From: Algoriphagus sp. TR-M9
Lineage (GTDB): Bacteria > Bacteroidota > Bacteroidia > Cytophagales > Cyclobacteriaceae
Direction: 5' to 3'
Assembly: GCF_027594545.1 (NCBI RefSeq)
Contig: NZ_CP115160.1
Coordinates: 939,001-1,003,000, forward strand
DNA: 64,000 nt
Below the pieces are notes generated by a model that saw only the letters and a program-made list of their open reading frames with translations, had not been told where the DNA came from and did no database searches. Of the stretch, positions 17,264-26,459 are shown one piece after another. A program made the translations under genes and the position numbers. Within the stretch, counting starts at the first letter, position 1, and each line of letters begins with the position of its first letter.

Positions 17264-18100
17264 CTATCGGTTTAGTTCCTTTTGGATAAAAGCCACGCTC
17301 AAGGGGATTTGGGTGACGGATCTGGAACTCTCATCCTCTATGGTCAAGAATTCTGTCCCTTGTTTTTTGGCTTCTTTGATGATTCCGGCGATGTTGATGT
17401 CTCCAGTGCCCAGTACCACATTGGTTTCTATGTCCGCTCTACCGTCTTTAGAGCCAGGGGTTCCCTTTTTCCTATCCTTGAGGTGTAGGATGGGAAATTT
17501 GCCTCGGTTTTTTTTCATGATTTTCAGTGGGTCTCCACCACCCATTTTCACCCAGAATACATCCAGGTTGAAAGCGAAATGTTCCGCATTATTGAGCATG
17601 TAGTCGAGCACCACACCTTTGCCATCTTTAGCAAATTCATAGCCATGCGGATGATAAAGGAACGTGATTCCTTCTTTTTTGAGCTGCTTTCCTACCTCAT
17701 TGAATAAAGCCGTAGCCACTTTGATTTCATCCAAAGATATGGGGCTTTCTGCATGGGGTATCCAGTAGCAAGTGGCGTATTTAGCCCCATATTTTTTGGC
17801 TTGACTTATTATGGGCTCCAAGCTTTGCAAAAGCTGCTTATAATCCGCGCCTACACCTATTACCCGGAGTTGATTTTCCTCTAGTAATTTACTGTATTCC
17901 TGATCAGACATCCCGTAGGGTCCTCCACCTTCCAGAGCCGATATTCCCCAGTTTTGAATCAATTGGTGGCTTTTGACCGGGTCTTCTTTCATTTCGTTGC
18001 GCAAGGAGTACAGCTGAAGCGCAATCTCCTGAGCATGGGCAGCAATTGATGGGGAGAAAAGCGCTAGTAAAAGAATTGGGTAAATAAAAATCCTTTTCAT
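17264..18100 (-). CDS. Exported TIM-barrel protein, sugar isomerase/epimerase superfamily
   Basis: 278 residues. A Sec signal peptide (about 1-24, IYPILLLALFSPSIAAHAQ) precedes an AP-endonuclease-2-like TIM barrel: LYSLRNEMKEDP, GISALEGGG, ITFLYHPHGYEF, FNLDVFWVKMGGG, ILHLKDRKKG and LTIEDESS give the metal-binding Glu/His/Asp set in order. As with the protein at 5.3 kb, export argues against a sugar phosphate substrate; hydrolysis or epimerisation of an oxidised or free sugar in the periplasm is more likely, but this is inference. It is divergent from the Tat-exported propeller gene at 18.2 kb. Confidence 0.85.
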   Translation of the reverse strand: MKRIFIYPILLLALFSPSIAAHAQEIALQLYSLRNEMKEDPVKSHQLIQNWGISALEGGGPYGMSDQEYSKLLEENQLRVIGVGADYKQLLQSLEPIISQAKKYGAKYATCYWIPHAESPISLDEIKVATALFNEVGKQLKKEGITFLYHPHGYEFAKDGKGVVLDYMLNNAEHFAFNLDVFWVKMGGGDPLKIMKKNRGKFPILHLKDRKKGTPGSKDGRADIETNVVLGTGDINIAGIIKEAKKQGTEFLTIEDESSRSVTQIPLSVAFIQKELNR

Positions 18101-18184
18101 TTTCGATTACTTTAGGGTTCACCGAAAATAAAAAATTAAATTGTCTTTGGATCGAATTCCCAAAATGAAATCCTGTAATTACCT

Positions 18185-19228
18185 ATGAAAAACGACCGCA
18201 GAAGTTTTATTAAACAATCATCCCTTTTAGGCCTAGCTATGAGTATATCACCTTCTTTTTCCTTCGCGTCCAAGTCAGATTTGCTGCTAGGGCATGGGGA
18301 TTTTCAGTATAAAATCGACCCGAAATGGGGGATGCTCGATCCGGCTCAGGTTCCGGTAAATAACTGCCACGAAATGGTGATGGATCGCCGCGGACGCATG
18401 ATCATGGTGACCGATGAACCAAAGAATAACGTAATCATCTACCAGCAATCTGGGAAACTGCTAAAAACCTGGACCTTGGGGATGGACCGAGCGCATGGGC
18501 TGACGCTTGTGGACGAAGGGGATGCAGAATACCTCTGGGTGAGTGACAATGCAGGAAGAGTGGTCAAAACAACTCTAGATGGAAAAATTGTGTCAGAAAT
18601 CTCCTCACCTATCCAAGAGGGTATTTACACGGATAAAATGCCATTTGTCCCCACAGAAACTACAGTCGCTCCCAATGGTGATTTATATGTAGCTGACGGC
18701 TATGGTTCTCAGTTTTTCCTACAGTATGATAAGGATGGGAATTTTATTCGGAAGTTTGGCGGAAAAGGATCGGCAGACGAGCAGTTCAGCACTGCACATG
18801 GTATCACAGTGGATCAGCGGGGAGGAAAAGAAGCTACCTTGCTCTGTACCTCCAGGGGGCATAATTCATTCAAGCGCTTCAGTATGGAAGGAGCGTATCT
18901 GGAGACGATTTTTCTACCGGGAGCATTCGTTTGCCGTCCGGTCATCCATGGAGATCAGCTCTACGCTGGAGTATGCTGGTCCAGACTGAGGTACCTGGAA
19001 CAAACGCCTGATTCAGGTTTTGTGACCATTTTAAATGAAGCAAATCAAGTGGTTTCCAATCCGGGTGGTACCGCGCCTGAGTACCGAAATGGCGAGCTAC
19101 AACTCATGGTGCAGTCCGAACCCATCTTTAAGCATTGTCATGATGTGTGCATAGATCAGGATGAAAATATCTATGTGTGTCAATGGAATGCGGGGAAAAC
19201 CTATCCTATAAAACTGATCAGAACCTAA
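18185..19228 (+). CDS. Tat-exported NHL/6-bladed propeller protein
   Basis: 347 residues. The N-terminus carries a Tat signal (NDRRSFIKQSS, Arg5-Arg6, then a hydrophobic stretch ending SFSFA). The remainder has about six repeats of the NHL type, with APNGDLYVADGYGSQF, GKGSADEQFSTAHGITVDQRGG and CHDVCIDQDENIYVCQWNAG. Close relatives are described as NHL-repeat or peptidyl-alpha-hydroxyglycine alpha-amidating lyase-like proteins, but several His and Cys positions must be compared before an enzyme can be claimed. It is divergent from the exported TIM-barrel gene, with 84 bases between, and the two may share a control region. Confidence 0.8.
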   Translation: MKNDRRSFIKQSSLLGLAMSISPSFSFASKSDLLLGHGDFQYKIDPKWGMLDPAQVPVNNCHEMVMDRRGRMIMVTDEPKNNVIIYQQSGKLLKTWTLGMDRAHGLTLVDEGDAEYLWVSDNAGRVVKTTLDGKIVSEISSPIQEGIYTDKMPFVPTETTVAPNGDLYVADGYGSQFFLQYDKDGNFIRKFGGKGSADEQFSTAHGITVDQRGGKEATLLCTSRGHNSFKRFSMEGAYLETIFLPGAFVCRPVIHGDQLYAGVCWSRLRYLEQTPDSGFVTILNEANQVVSNPGGTAPEYRNGELQLMVQSEPIFKHCHDVCIDQDENIYVCQWNAGKTYPIKLIRT

Positions 19229-19364
19229 GCAAAATCGTCTTTTATTTCAGTTGTATTAAACCTATAATGCTATGAAATCGAGCATGACCCGAAGCGACAC
19301 ACAGAGGGATGATTATAATTCATGCGAAGATTCCATGTGACCTTAAAAAAAAAATTATAAACAC

Positions 19365-19745
19365 ATGAAAAATGTAACAGTTGGCTGGTTTGAAATCCCC
19401 GTGAAAGATATGGATAGAGCCATTTTATTTTACGAGAAAGTGTTTGAATGCAAGCTGGAGAAGCAAGTGATGGGTGATTTTCAAATGGCCTGGTTTCCAT
19501 GGGAAGACAATGATATTGGTGCTGGTGGAAGTCTGGTGTACCACGAGCAGTTTTATGCTACCAGCGAAAAGGCAGGGCCTTTGATTTATTTCAATTCAGA
19601 AGATTGTTCAGTAGAACTGAAACGTGTAGAGGAAGCTGGAGGGAAGGTTCAGATTGAAAAGCGCATGATTGCTCCAGACATAGGTTTTATGGGGGTTTTT
19701 ATAGACTCTGAAGGGAATAGGATAGCATTGTACTCCAGGAAATAG
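19365..19745 (+). CDS. VOC (glyoxalase/bleomycin resistance) family protein
   Basis: 126 residues, one complete VOC fold of two beta-alpha-beta-beta-beta modules. WFEIPVKDMDRAILFYEKVF is the first module, and LIYFNSEDCSVELKRVEEAGGKV / FMGVFIDSEGNRIALYSRK the second. Small VOC proteins of this kind may bind a metal through His/Glu pairs; here the expected N-terminal His is replaced (GWFEIP), so catalytic activity is uncertain. Cytoplasmic. Isolated, with 136 bases upstream and no partner in sight. Confidence 0.88.
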   Translation: MKNVTVGWFEIPVKDMDRAILFYEKVFECKLEKQVMGDFQMAWFPWEDNDIGAGGSLVYHEQFYATSEKAGPLIYFNSEDCSVELKRVEEAGGKVQIEKRMIAPDIGFMGVFIDSEGNRIALYSRK

Positions 19746-19873
19746 AAATATTTTCGTGTAAAATTGTTTTTTATTAATTGGATCTGCTTTTTTTTGGGTA
19801 TAAATAAGGCTTAGGTCTAGTTTAGCTTTAGGCTTTTTGTATTTTCAGGTAAGCTAAATTTGTTCAGATTTTT

Positions 19874-21181
19874 ATGCGATTAACAAAAGGAATCCAGGTG
19901 TCCGAGGAGAATGTGTCTGACCTGGAATATATACAGAAGAAAATCTCTATAGTTTTTGCGCTATTGACTTTTTTTCTGCTTCTGGTTTTAGGGATATCCG
20001 ATATTTTTTTAGAAATGTCACCGGTGATCATTTTCGCCAAGCTGCTGTTTTCCATTCCCTTTTTGGTTTCCTATTTCTTGATCAGCAAGTATGGGAAAGT
20101 ACAGCTATCTCTGGATATACTGTTGACTTTGGGTTATGTGGTGATCATGTTGAACTTTCTCTATAATGATGGGTATAATGGGCCTACGCTCTACAGTTTC
20201 TTTTTGATGCTGGTAGCCAGTACCCTGCTCATTAAGGGCTGGAGAAAGGTTTTCTGGTTTGTTCTGCCATTTGCTTGTTATATGACCCTTTTTTATGGGC
20301 AGGTGCAAGGTTGGGTCCCTGTATCATCCAGCTATGAAAGTGAATTGAACATGTTTTTTGATCATTTTGTAACTTTAATGTGGATGGGGGGTTTTATATT
20401 CCTTGGTATTAATTTTTTCGTCCAAAGTTATAAAAACCAGAACGAGGTCCTGCATCAACTGAAAGCCAAGCAAGAGCAAATGCTGGATGAGCTCAATACC
20501 CTAAGCAGTGAAAAGAGTAGATTGATCGCCATTCTTTCCCATGATATGCGTAATCCCATTTCCATGCTGCATACCACCTTAGGGCTGATGGAAAAGGACG
20601 CTTTTGAGCCGGGAGAGGCTGAGCGAATACTTTCTAACCTTAAAAAGCAAAGCTACCAGCTAAATAACATCCTCAACAATACACTCTCATGGGTGATGAG
20701 CGAACTAGAGGACAGGCCACAGGAAATACTAGAAATCAGTCCTGTGAACCTGACGAATGAGATGAAAAACACCATGGAAGTGCAGGCAGCTGAGAAAAGC
20801 CAAAAAATCTCCTTCTCCTGGAAAGGGGAAGATCAAAAGATCCGTCTTGAGGTCAATGAAATAAGAATAATCCTGAAAAACCTGATCGACAATGCCATCA
20901 AATTTTCTCCACTTGAGGCCACTGTAGAGCTTTCTTTGGATATTGATTCGGAAAGGATCCAGTGGTCTGTCTGCAACCCAGGAGTACAAATACCGCCAGA
21001 GCAACAGCAGAAATTATTTGAATTTCGAGCAAGAACCTCCTATGGCACTAAGCGAGAGAAGGGTGCCGGGATAGGCTTGCCTTTATGCAAAAGGATAGCT
21101 GATAAAATTAACGGGGAGTTGTATTACGATGGATCCAGAGATGGAATGAATTGTTTTTTTATCACCAAAAAACGCAGTTAG
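19874..21181 (+). CDS. Membrane sensor histidine kinase with divergent ATP-binding G1 box
   Basis: 435 residues. Six hydrophobic segments in residues 22-185 form an integral sensor, followed by a short coiled coil (190-215), the HisKA dimerisation helix with LSHDMRNPIS (phospho-acceptor His223) and an HATPase_c domain. N-box LKNLIDNAIKFSP (Asn340) and G2 GAGIGL (397-402) are intact, but the G1 box, normally DxGxG, reads N368-P-G-V-Q372. No response regulator gene lies near, so it is an orphan. It overlaps the end of lutC by 4 bases in the convergent direction. An exact TAAATTTG box sits 11 bases before the start. The stimulus is unknown. Confidence 0.88.
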   Translation: MRLTKGIQVSEENVSDLEYIQKKISIVFALLTFFLLLVLGISDIFLEMSPVIIFAKLLFSIPFLVSYFLISKYGKVQLSLDILLTLGYVVIMLNFLYNDGYNGPTLYSFFLMLVASTLLIKGWRKVFWFVLPFACYMTLFYGQVQGWVPVSSSYESELNMFFDHFVTLMWMGGFIFLGINFFVQSYKNQNEVLHQLKAKQEQMLDELNTLSSEKSRLIAILSHDMRNPISMLHTTLGLMEKDAFEPGEAERILSNLKKQSYQLNNILNNTLSWVMSELEDRPQEILEISPVNLTNEMKNTMEVQAAEKSQKISFSWKGEDQKIRLEVNEIRIILKNLIDNAIKFSPLEATVELSLDIDSERIQWSVCNPGVQIPPEQQQKLFEFRARTSYGTKREKGAGIGLPLCKRIADKINGELYYDGSRDGMNCFFITKKRS

Positions 21182-21738
21182 AGAATCACCACACGTAGGC
21201 TCATGGCTCCATGAGCACCCACGACCAGCGATTGCTCAATATCCGCAGTCTTCGATGGCCCAGCTATAAAAGCCCCAAAGCCAGAATGTGCAGATCCTAT
21301 CTTTTGGTAAGCTTCATGCATATTTCCCACTATAGCTTCTCCGCGGATCAAAATCACCAGGTGGGAGGTGATAAAAGGAATCGCCCGGATCCCCAGGTTT
21401 GATTCATCCAGCCAAATCGCTCCATTTTCTGCTGAGGCCACCTGCCCTTCTAAAATGGCTAAGTCCAGGTCTGCAAATTCAGCAGGGTGAGCGGGAAGTT
21501 CGCAATTGGAATACGCATCGAAAAGCGGGGAACTGGAATAGATTTTCTTGAAATCACTAGCAGCTATCAGTGCTTCTAGTTCATCTTTAGAGACTACCTG
21601 TCCTTTGTTGCCAGCCAGAGATTGCGCAAAGGCTTCTTCCAGATTTGCCGCTACCTCGAAATCAGGGATTTCAGGAAGCGGTTTTTCTTCCATGTTCAGG
21701 TTTTTGATCTGGGAAATTATGGAGGATTTGCTGCTCAT
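21178..21738 (-). CDS. lutC: L-lactate utilization protein LutC (LUD domain)
   Basis: 186 residues, LUD domain only (the YkgG/LutC type). LFDAYSNCELPAHPAEFADLDLAILEGQVASAENGAIWLDE and GFGAFIAGPSKTADIEQSLVVGAHG are the family core; the GPSxTADIE motif is highly conserved. LutC works with LutA and LutB to oxidise L-lactate to pyruvate at the cytoplasmic face. Its ATG overlaps the lutB stop by 4 bases (ATGA arrangement), so the three lut genes are tightly coupled. It is the last gene of the reverse operon rhaR-rhaB-lutABC. Confidence 0.93.
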   Translation of the reverse strand: MSSKSSIISQIKNLNMEEKPLPEIPDFEVAANLEEAFAQSLAGNKGQVVSKDELEALIAASDFKKIYSSSPLFDAYSNCELPAHPAEFADLDLAILEGQVASAENGAIWLDESNLGIRAIPFITSHLVILIRGEAIVGNMHEAYQKIGSAHSGFGAFIAGPSKTADIEQSLVVGAHGAMSLRVVIL

Positions 21739-23093
21739 TTTCTGTTTTTTTTGTACCAGTCTTTGAAGGATTCCGCTGGAGTTTCTGGCAGATTTCTACT
21801 TTTCCCCCATACATTTAATGGGTTGTAAATGATGCTTTCTGGCAGGTTTTTCAGTGCAGCACGCATCATTTTGCCGGAGAGTTTATAGGCTAACGGACTT
21901 TTGAAAATCCCATTGGCAAGCTGCATGGAAAGCCCTTTGGCAGAGGTTCCGTGCGCTTTTGTGATCTCTTGTCTCCATTCATACAGTTGCTCATGAATGT
22001 TGATTTTTACCGGGCACACATCCGAACAGCTGCCACAAAGCGTGGAGGCGAATGGAAGGGTACTGTATTTTTTCAGATCGATGCCTGGTGAAAGTATGGA
22101 GCCTATAGGCCCTGGTACGGTGCTACCATAGCTGAAGCCCCCGCTGCGGCGATAGATCGGGCAGGTGTTCATACATGCCCCACATCGAATGCATTTGAGC
22201 GAATTTCTGAATTTCTCACGGGCTAGCTGCTTGGTCCTACCGTTATTTACCAAGATCAAATGCAGCTCCTTACCAGGTGCTGGACTTCTGAAGTGTGAAT
22301 TATAGTTAGTTATGGACTGGCCGGTAGCCGATCTGGCCAAAAGCCGCAGGAAAACTCCAAGGTCCTTGCGCCGGGGTATTAATTTTTCTATTCCCATACA
22401 AGCAATATGGGTGTCTGCCAGGTGCACCCCCATGTCTGCATTGCCTTCATTGGTGCAGACTACAAATTCACCTGTCTCTGCCACAGCAAAATTGACTCCT
22501 GTGATCGCGACTTTGGCCTCAAGAAACTTGCTTCTGAGGTGCAGTCTGGCTGCATGTGTCAGGTATACAGGGTCCTCATTGCCTTTTTCTGTGTGCAGTT
22601 TTTCATGGAAAATATCAGAAATGTCCCGCTTCTTCAGGTGAATTGCCGGCATGACTATATGGCTGGGTGGCTGTTTCAGAAACTGAATAATCCGCTCTCC
22701 CAGATCCGTATCCACCACCTCTATACCCTTGGATTCCAAATACGGATTCAGGTGGCATTCTTCGGTGAGAATGGATTTACTTTTAACTATTGCCTTGCAG
22801 TTTTTTTCTTCTAGTATTCTTCCGACTATTTCATTATGCTCTTCTGCATTTTCGGCCCAGTGGACTTTAATGCCGTTTGCACTGGCATTTTTTTCTAGCT
22901 CTTCCAGATAAAAATCAAGTTTGGAAAGCGTGTGTTCCTTGATTTGCGAAGCGAGATCACGAAGCTTTTCCCACTCAGGGATAGCGTGTATGGTTTGGTC
23001 ACGTTTTTGACGAACTATCCAAAGCGTTTCGTCATGCCACTTTGCTCGTGATTGATCTTTCAGAAAGGCTGTGGCATTAGCTGGGTGGCTCAT
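21735..23093 (-). CDS. lutB: L-lactate utilization iron-sulfur protein LutB
   Basis: 452 residues. N-terminal LUD domain (about 50-290; TGVNFAVAETGEFVVCTNEGN and ADTHIACMGIEKLIP are conserved) followed by a ferredoxin-like part with two cluster-binding sites: C301, C304, C307, C311-P and C353, C356, C360-P, consistent with two 4Fe-4S centres. The C-terminal part (KGLSMQLANGIFKSPLAYK) is typical of the family. With LutA and LutC it forms the electron-accepting L-lactate dehydrogenase. Start overlaps lutA by 4 bases. In this locus its lactate is expected to come from L-lactaldehyde made in rhamnose breakdown. Confidence 0.95.
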   Translation of the reverse strand: MSHPANATAFLKDQSRAKWHDETLWIVRQKRDQTIHAIPEWEKLRDLASQIKEHTLSKLDFYLEELEKNASANGIKVHWAENAEEHNEIVGRILEEKNCKAIVKSKSILTEECHLNPYLESKGIEVVDTDLGERIIQFLKQPPSHIVMPAIHLKKRDISDIFHEKLHTEKGNEDPVYLTHAARLHLRSKFLEAKVAITGVNFAVAETGEFVVCTNEGNADMGVHLADTHIACMGIEKLIPRRKDLGVFLRLLARSATGQSITNYNSHFRSPAPGKELHLILVNNGRTKQLAREKFRNSLKCIRCGACMNTCPIYRRSGGFSYGSTVPGPIGSILSPGIDLKKYSTLPFASTLCGSCSDVCPVKINIHEQLYEWRQEITKAHGTSAKGLSMQLANGIFKSPLAYKLSGKMMRAALKNLPESIIYNPLNVWGKSRNLPETPAESFKDWYKKNRK

Positions 23094-23848
23094 GAAATTG
23101 CTTGGTTTAAAAGTTCTGCGAAATGCATGATTCGCACATTTTCACGGTTTCGGGTAGCGATACCTTGCATGTGCATCAGGCAAGACATGTCACCGCCTAC
23201 GATGAATTCTACGCCCTTATCCACATGGTCAGCTATTCGGTCTTTGCCCATCTGTACAGATATCGCTTCTTCGGTGACTGCAAATGTCCCCCCAAATCCA
23301 CAGCATTCATCTCTTCGGCTCAGCTCTACAAGCTCCAATCCGGAAAGATCTTTCATGAGCTGGAGGGTTTTGTTAAACCCTGGATCATTTCTTTCCGAAT
23401 CACTGGCCAGTCTCAGACCCCGCAGCCCGTGACAGGATGCATGAAAACCTATTCGATGAGGGAATGAGCCGGGTATAGAATCGACCTTAAGGATGTCTGT
23501 GATAAACTCACTCAATTCGTAGATGCGAGATTGCACGTAAGCCTGATTCTTTTTTAGCTTGGGTATACTTGGAGAATGCTCTTTTACATGCAACACACAG
23601 CTTCCCGAAGGAGCGACTATGTAATCAAACTCCGCAAAATCCTTGATGAATTTCTCTGTGGTTCCACAAGTTTCGGACTCGTAGCCCGCATTTGACATGG
23701 GCTGTCCACAGCAGGTCTGGTGGAGGGGATAGGATACTTTACATCCTAGTTTTTCTAAAAGCTCCAGTGTTGCGATGGCTACATTGGGGTAAAATTGGTC
23801 AATGTAGCAAGGGATAAACAGGCCGATGTGGGGTGCGTCATTTTTCAT
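23090..23848 (-). CDS. lutA: L-lactate utilization CCG-domain protein LutA
   Basis: 252 residues, two CCG domains. LFIPCYIDQFYPNV opens the protein, HQTCCGQPMSNAGY and RRDECCGFGGTFAV are the two Cys-Cys-Gly motifs, and HASCHGLRGLRL lies between; these bind an unusual or linked iron-sulfur centre in heterodisulfide-reductase-like proteins. It has the usual LutA/YkgE length. Gene order lutA-lutB-lutC with 4-base overlaps at both joints is standard. The start lies 21 bases after the sugar kinase stop, which places lactate oxidation in the same transcript as the kinase. Confidence 0.95.
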   Translation of the reverse strand: MKNDAPHIGLFIPCYIDQFYPNVAIATLELLEKLGCKVSYPLHQTCCGQPMSNAGYESETCGTTEKFIKDFAEFDYIVAPSGSCVLHVKEHSPSIPKLKKNQAYVQSRIYELSEFITDILKVDSIPGSFPHRIGFHASCHGLRGLRLASDSERNDPGFNKTLQLMKDLSGLELVELSRRDECCGFGGTFAVTEEAISVQMGKDRIADHVDKGVEFIVGGDMSCLMHMQGIATRNRENVRIMHFAELLNQAIS

Positions 23849-23869
23849 TCGAGCGTTAAATTAGCCTAT

Positions 23870-25195
23870 CTAGTTCATTGATGCCAGCATTGCGGCTCCT
23901 AATGCAGAACCATTAGGAAAATCACTGGGGATTATGGTCATTTCTGGGAGTTTTAACCGGAGCATTTCCACAAAAATATCATTCGCATTGAAGCCCCCGT
24001 CAACAAATAATCTGTTTACCGGAGCATTTTGGGTGACCAATTGTATGGAGGCCACCTGTAGTTCTGTCAGCTCGTGGATAAAGGTATAATAGGCCTCGGT
24101 AAACTCAGGAAATACGGACCAGTCGTTGGCCTCTGCCTGCTCCTGGTCAAACAAGCTGGGGGTTAAGTACTGAAACCGTACTCGTTTTTGCTTTTGACTG
24201 GCTACTTTCTCATAGATTTCCAGCTCAAATTTCAACTTTTTGTAGGTGCCCAGAGGCAAATTGAAATGAGCGTACAGTTCGTCAATTTGGTGTTTGTGCT
24301 CTTCCCCAATGAACAATCTGGATATTTTTATAGGAACTCCTTTGATACTGAGGAAATGCAGGCAATCACGCTTGAGTTCTTTTTTGGTGAGTTTGGTTTT
24401 ATTGAACGGGTTGATGGTGATGGCCCAGGTACCTGTAGATAGTAGTGCAAAAGGTTCCGTCTCCTGTTTCAAATAAGGCAAAAGTGCGGAAGAGGAATCG
24501 TGCACGCCTATTCCACAGGGGATATTGCCCAGTTCTGGTTTAGTTTTCAATAAGGTGTTTCCCGGGACAATCGGCGGTAGTAATGGTCGTATACCTTCAC
24601 GATCTACCCATTCGTGATAATCATTTGCCTCATAATCCCAAAGTCCTGTATGGCAGCCTATGCTGGTGTAATCAGAGACTTTTTCTCCTGTGAAGAGAAA
24701 ACTCAGAAACTGAGGGAAGTGAAAGGAATGTTTGATTTTCCGGAAGAGCTCCGGCTTGGCGTATTTGATGAAATACAATTGCAGCCCAGAATTTAACATG
24801 GCCAGGGGAGGGGAAGATGTAGCCCGGCAAAAGTTCATTTTGCCTCCATTTTCTTCATAAAACCTACTGAGCAAATCCTCCGGGAAAGGTTTGAGGTAAT
24901 CATAAAGTGGCGTAGTGGGATTACCAGCTGCGTCTGTGTGAACCAAACTAGCTCCATGACAGGAAAAGTTTAATTTCTTGAGCTGAAATTCCTCGGATTT
25001 GAGTGCCTCCTTGAATGTTTGTAACATCCATTCGCAAAGCGGCCCTAGCGGCTCACTGGGAAAATCGTCTTCGTCCGGGATGGGATCCAGTCGGGTATAA
25101 GTGCTGAATACTACGTTTAAATCTTCGTCAAAAAGGAAAAACTTTTTGTTTGTTTTGCCAATGTCAAAAACAGCGGTTACTGGAGTTTTACTCAT
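23870..25195 (-). CDS. rhaB: FGGY-family sugar kinase, probable L-rhamnulokinase
   Basis: 441 residues, FGGY fold. VFDIGKTNKKFFLFDEDL is the first phosphate-binding strand pair, GVHDSSSALLPYL holds the catalytic-base Asp, LLSTGTWAITINPF is the second nucleotide-binding segment, and LFVDGGFNANDIF the adenosine motif. The family phosphorylates sugars such as L-rhamnulose, L-fuculose or L-xylulose. The assignment to L-rhamnulose rests on the neighbours: regulator 10 bases upstream, an aldolase/dehydrogenase of the rhamnulose-1-phosphate type and an isomerase close by. L-fuculokinase remains possible because fucose and rhamnose enzymes are similar. Confidence 0.8.
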   Translation of the reverse strand: MSKTPVTAVFDIGKTNKKFFLFDEDLNVVFSTYTRLDPIPDEDDFPSEPLGPLCEWMLQTFKEALKSEEFQLKKLNFSCHGASLVHTDAAGNPTTPLYDYLKPFPEDLLSRFYEENGGKMNFCRATSSPPLAMLNSGLQLYFIKYAKPELFRKIKHSFHFPQFLSFLFTGEKVSDYTSIGCHTGLWDYEANDYHEWVDREGIRPLLPPIVPGNTLLKTKPELGNIPCGIGVHDSSSALLPYLKQETEPFALLSTGTWAITINPFNKTKLTKKELKRDCLHFLSIKGVPIKISRLFIGEEHKHQIDELYAHFNLPLGTYKKLKFELEIYEKVASQKQKRVRFQYLTPSLFDQEQAEANDWSVFPEFTEAYYTFIHELTELQVASIQLVTQNAPVNRLFVDGGFNANDIFVEMLRLKLPEMTIIPSDFPNGSALGAAMLASMN

Positions 25196-25205
25196 AGCTA
25201 CGCCC

Positions 25206-26240
25206 TTAAAGCGATTTTCGGATAATCATTTTGAATGGGTTTTTCAGGGGAATCCTGTCTTCTTCTCCCAGAATCTGATTGGCAATAGACTGTCCCATGT
25301 GGATAAAGTCAGTGGAAATGGTGGTGATTCCTTCAGCTAAGATTTCTTTTAGCGGAGTTTCGTTGTAAGAAATAATTCCAATGTCCTTTCCCAGCTGTAG
25401 GGATTGCTCCCTGGATTTTTTAACGATATTGGCCAGGTCAGTCTCTGCCAGAACGATGAAAGAATCCCCTTCATAAAGCGGCTCGTCGTCTATACCATCC
25501 AATATCAGGTTGTTGAAATTGTGGAAAAAGCAGAAGCGCTTGAAGCCATCGATGATTTCCACCGGGTACATGTCACCTTTGGGAAACACCAATATCAGGC
25601 GGGAGTACTTTCTGAGATGTGATATGCCTGACTCCAAAGTCTCCAGAATATCTCTGGAAAAGTCCTGATAAACGCCAGGAAACTCATTTTCATGATCTTT
25701 CACTGCCCTATCCAGGATCAGGAGTTTATCCTTCGGGATCTGTTTGATCAGTTCGTAGCAGGTTTCGGGGTGGTTGTTTTCATCGAAGAAATGTGGCGCC
25801 AGCACATAATAATTGTAATCACCCAGATGCTGGTCCATGATGGATTCAAAAACCTTTTTGTTGTAGTGATGTATCTGCAGATCTACTGTAGCCTGATCTC
25901 CTAGGGTTTCTACGATGGAGTAATAGATGATTTTCTTGTATGAACTCAGCTTATTGAAGATCAATAAAACCTTCATTTTATTGGTCATATTGGTGGAGCT
26001 CACATAAAAGCCCTTGCCACGGACAGAGGTGATGATACCTCTGTCTCGCAGCTCATTATAGGCTTTTTCTACGGTGTCCCGCGAAAGCAGAAAATCAAAA
26101 CTGGTTTCGTTGATAGAAGGGATCCTGTCGCCAATTTTTAATTTTCCGCTATCAATTTCATCTAAAATGAGATTGACTACCTGCATGTATTTTGGCGTAC
26201 GGGAGTCTGTAAGGATTCGGTCAGATTTATCAACTAGCAT
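25206..26240 (-). CDS. GntR-LacI hybrid transcription regulator of the sugar locus
   Basis: 344 residues. The first 75 form a GntR winged helix (YMQVVNLILDEIDSGKLKIGDRIPSINETSFDFLLSRDTVEKAYNELRDRGI, GKGFYV). From about 85 on is a periplasmic-binding-protein-like sensor of the LacI/GalR kind (KMKVLLIFNKLSS, GIISYNETPLKEILAEGITTIS, GQSIANQIL). This architecture is that of AraR-type regulators and is used for rhamnose control in Bacteroidota. It lies 10 bases before the kinase gene, so it is in the operon it probably controls. The likely effector is a rhamnose pathway sugar; the operator may be the inverted repeat at 28761-28787. Confidence 0.9.
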   Translation of the reverse strand: MLVDKSDRILTDSRTPKYMQVVNLILDEIDSGKLKIGDRIPSINETSFDFLLSRDTVEKAYNELRDRGIITSVRGKGFYVSSTNMTNKMKVLLIFNKLSSYKKIIYYSIVETLGDQATVDLQIHHYNKKVFESIMDQHLGDYNYYVLAPHFFDENNHPETCYELIKQIPKDKLLILDRAVKDHENEFPGVYQDFSRDILETLESGISHLRKYSRLILVFPKGDMYPVEIIDGFKRFCFFHNFNNLILDGIDDEPLYEGDSFIVLAETDLANIVKKSREQSLQLGKDIGIISYNETPLKEILAEGITTISTDFIHMGQSIANQILGEEDRIPLKNPFKMIIRKSL

Positions 26241-26459
26241 GGCATTTTGGGTTATTGAGGGTACTAGAGGTAATATAAGAGGTTTATTATTTTTTCATGA
26301 TGCTGATCCGCTTTTCTACCAGAAGCGCGACCAAAGCCACCTAGGATAGTGAAATCCTAAAATTGTGGCCGATTTGGTCTCCTGTCTTCAGTCTCCTGTC
26401 ACTTCAATCAAAGCATGTAGCCTCACCGGTCACACAGCGGAAAATCATAATTTTTAATT
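26241..26459. other. Intergenic stretch between aldolase/dehydrogenase and regulator genes
   Basis: 219 bases upstream of the regulator start. It holds a small inverted repeat TAGGAT (26342-26347) / ATCCTA (26354-26359) and a direct repeat GTCTCCTGTC at 26377-26386 and 26391-26400. The regulator operon could have its own promoter here; no convincing -7/-33 pair is visible, and no good terminator for the aldolase gene. Confidence 0.4.

Noticed and set aside
22407..22814. Cys-rich frame opposite lutB
   Set aside because: Cys codons here arise from complementing the lutB sequence; lutB motifs are unambiguous.
26377..26400. GTCTCCTGTC direct repeat as a CRISPR or attachment site
   Set aside because: Only two 10-base copies 4 bases apart, no spacers, no integrase or cas genes.
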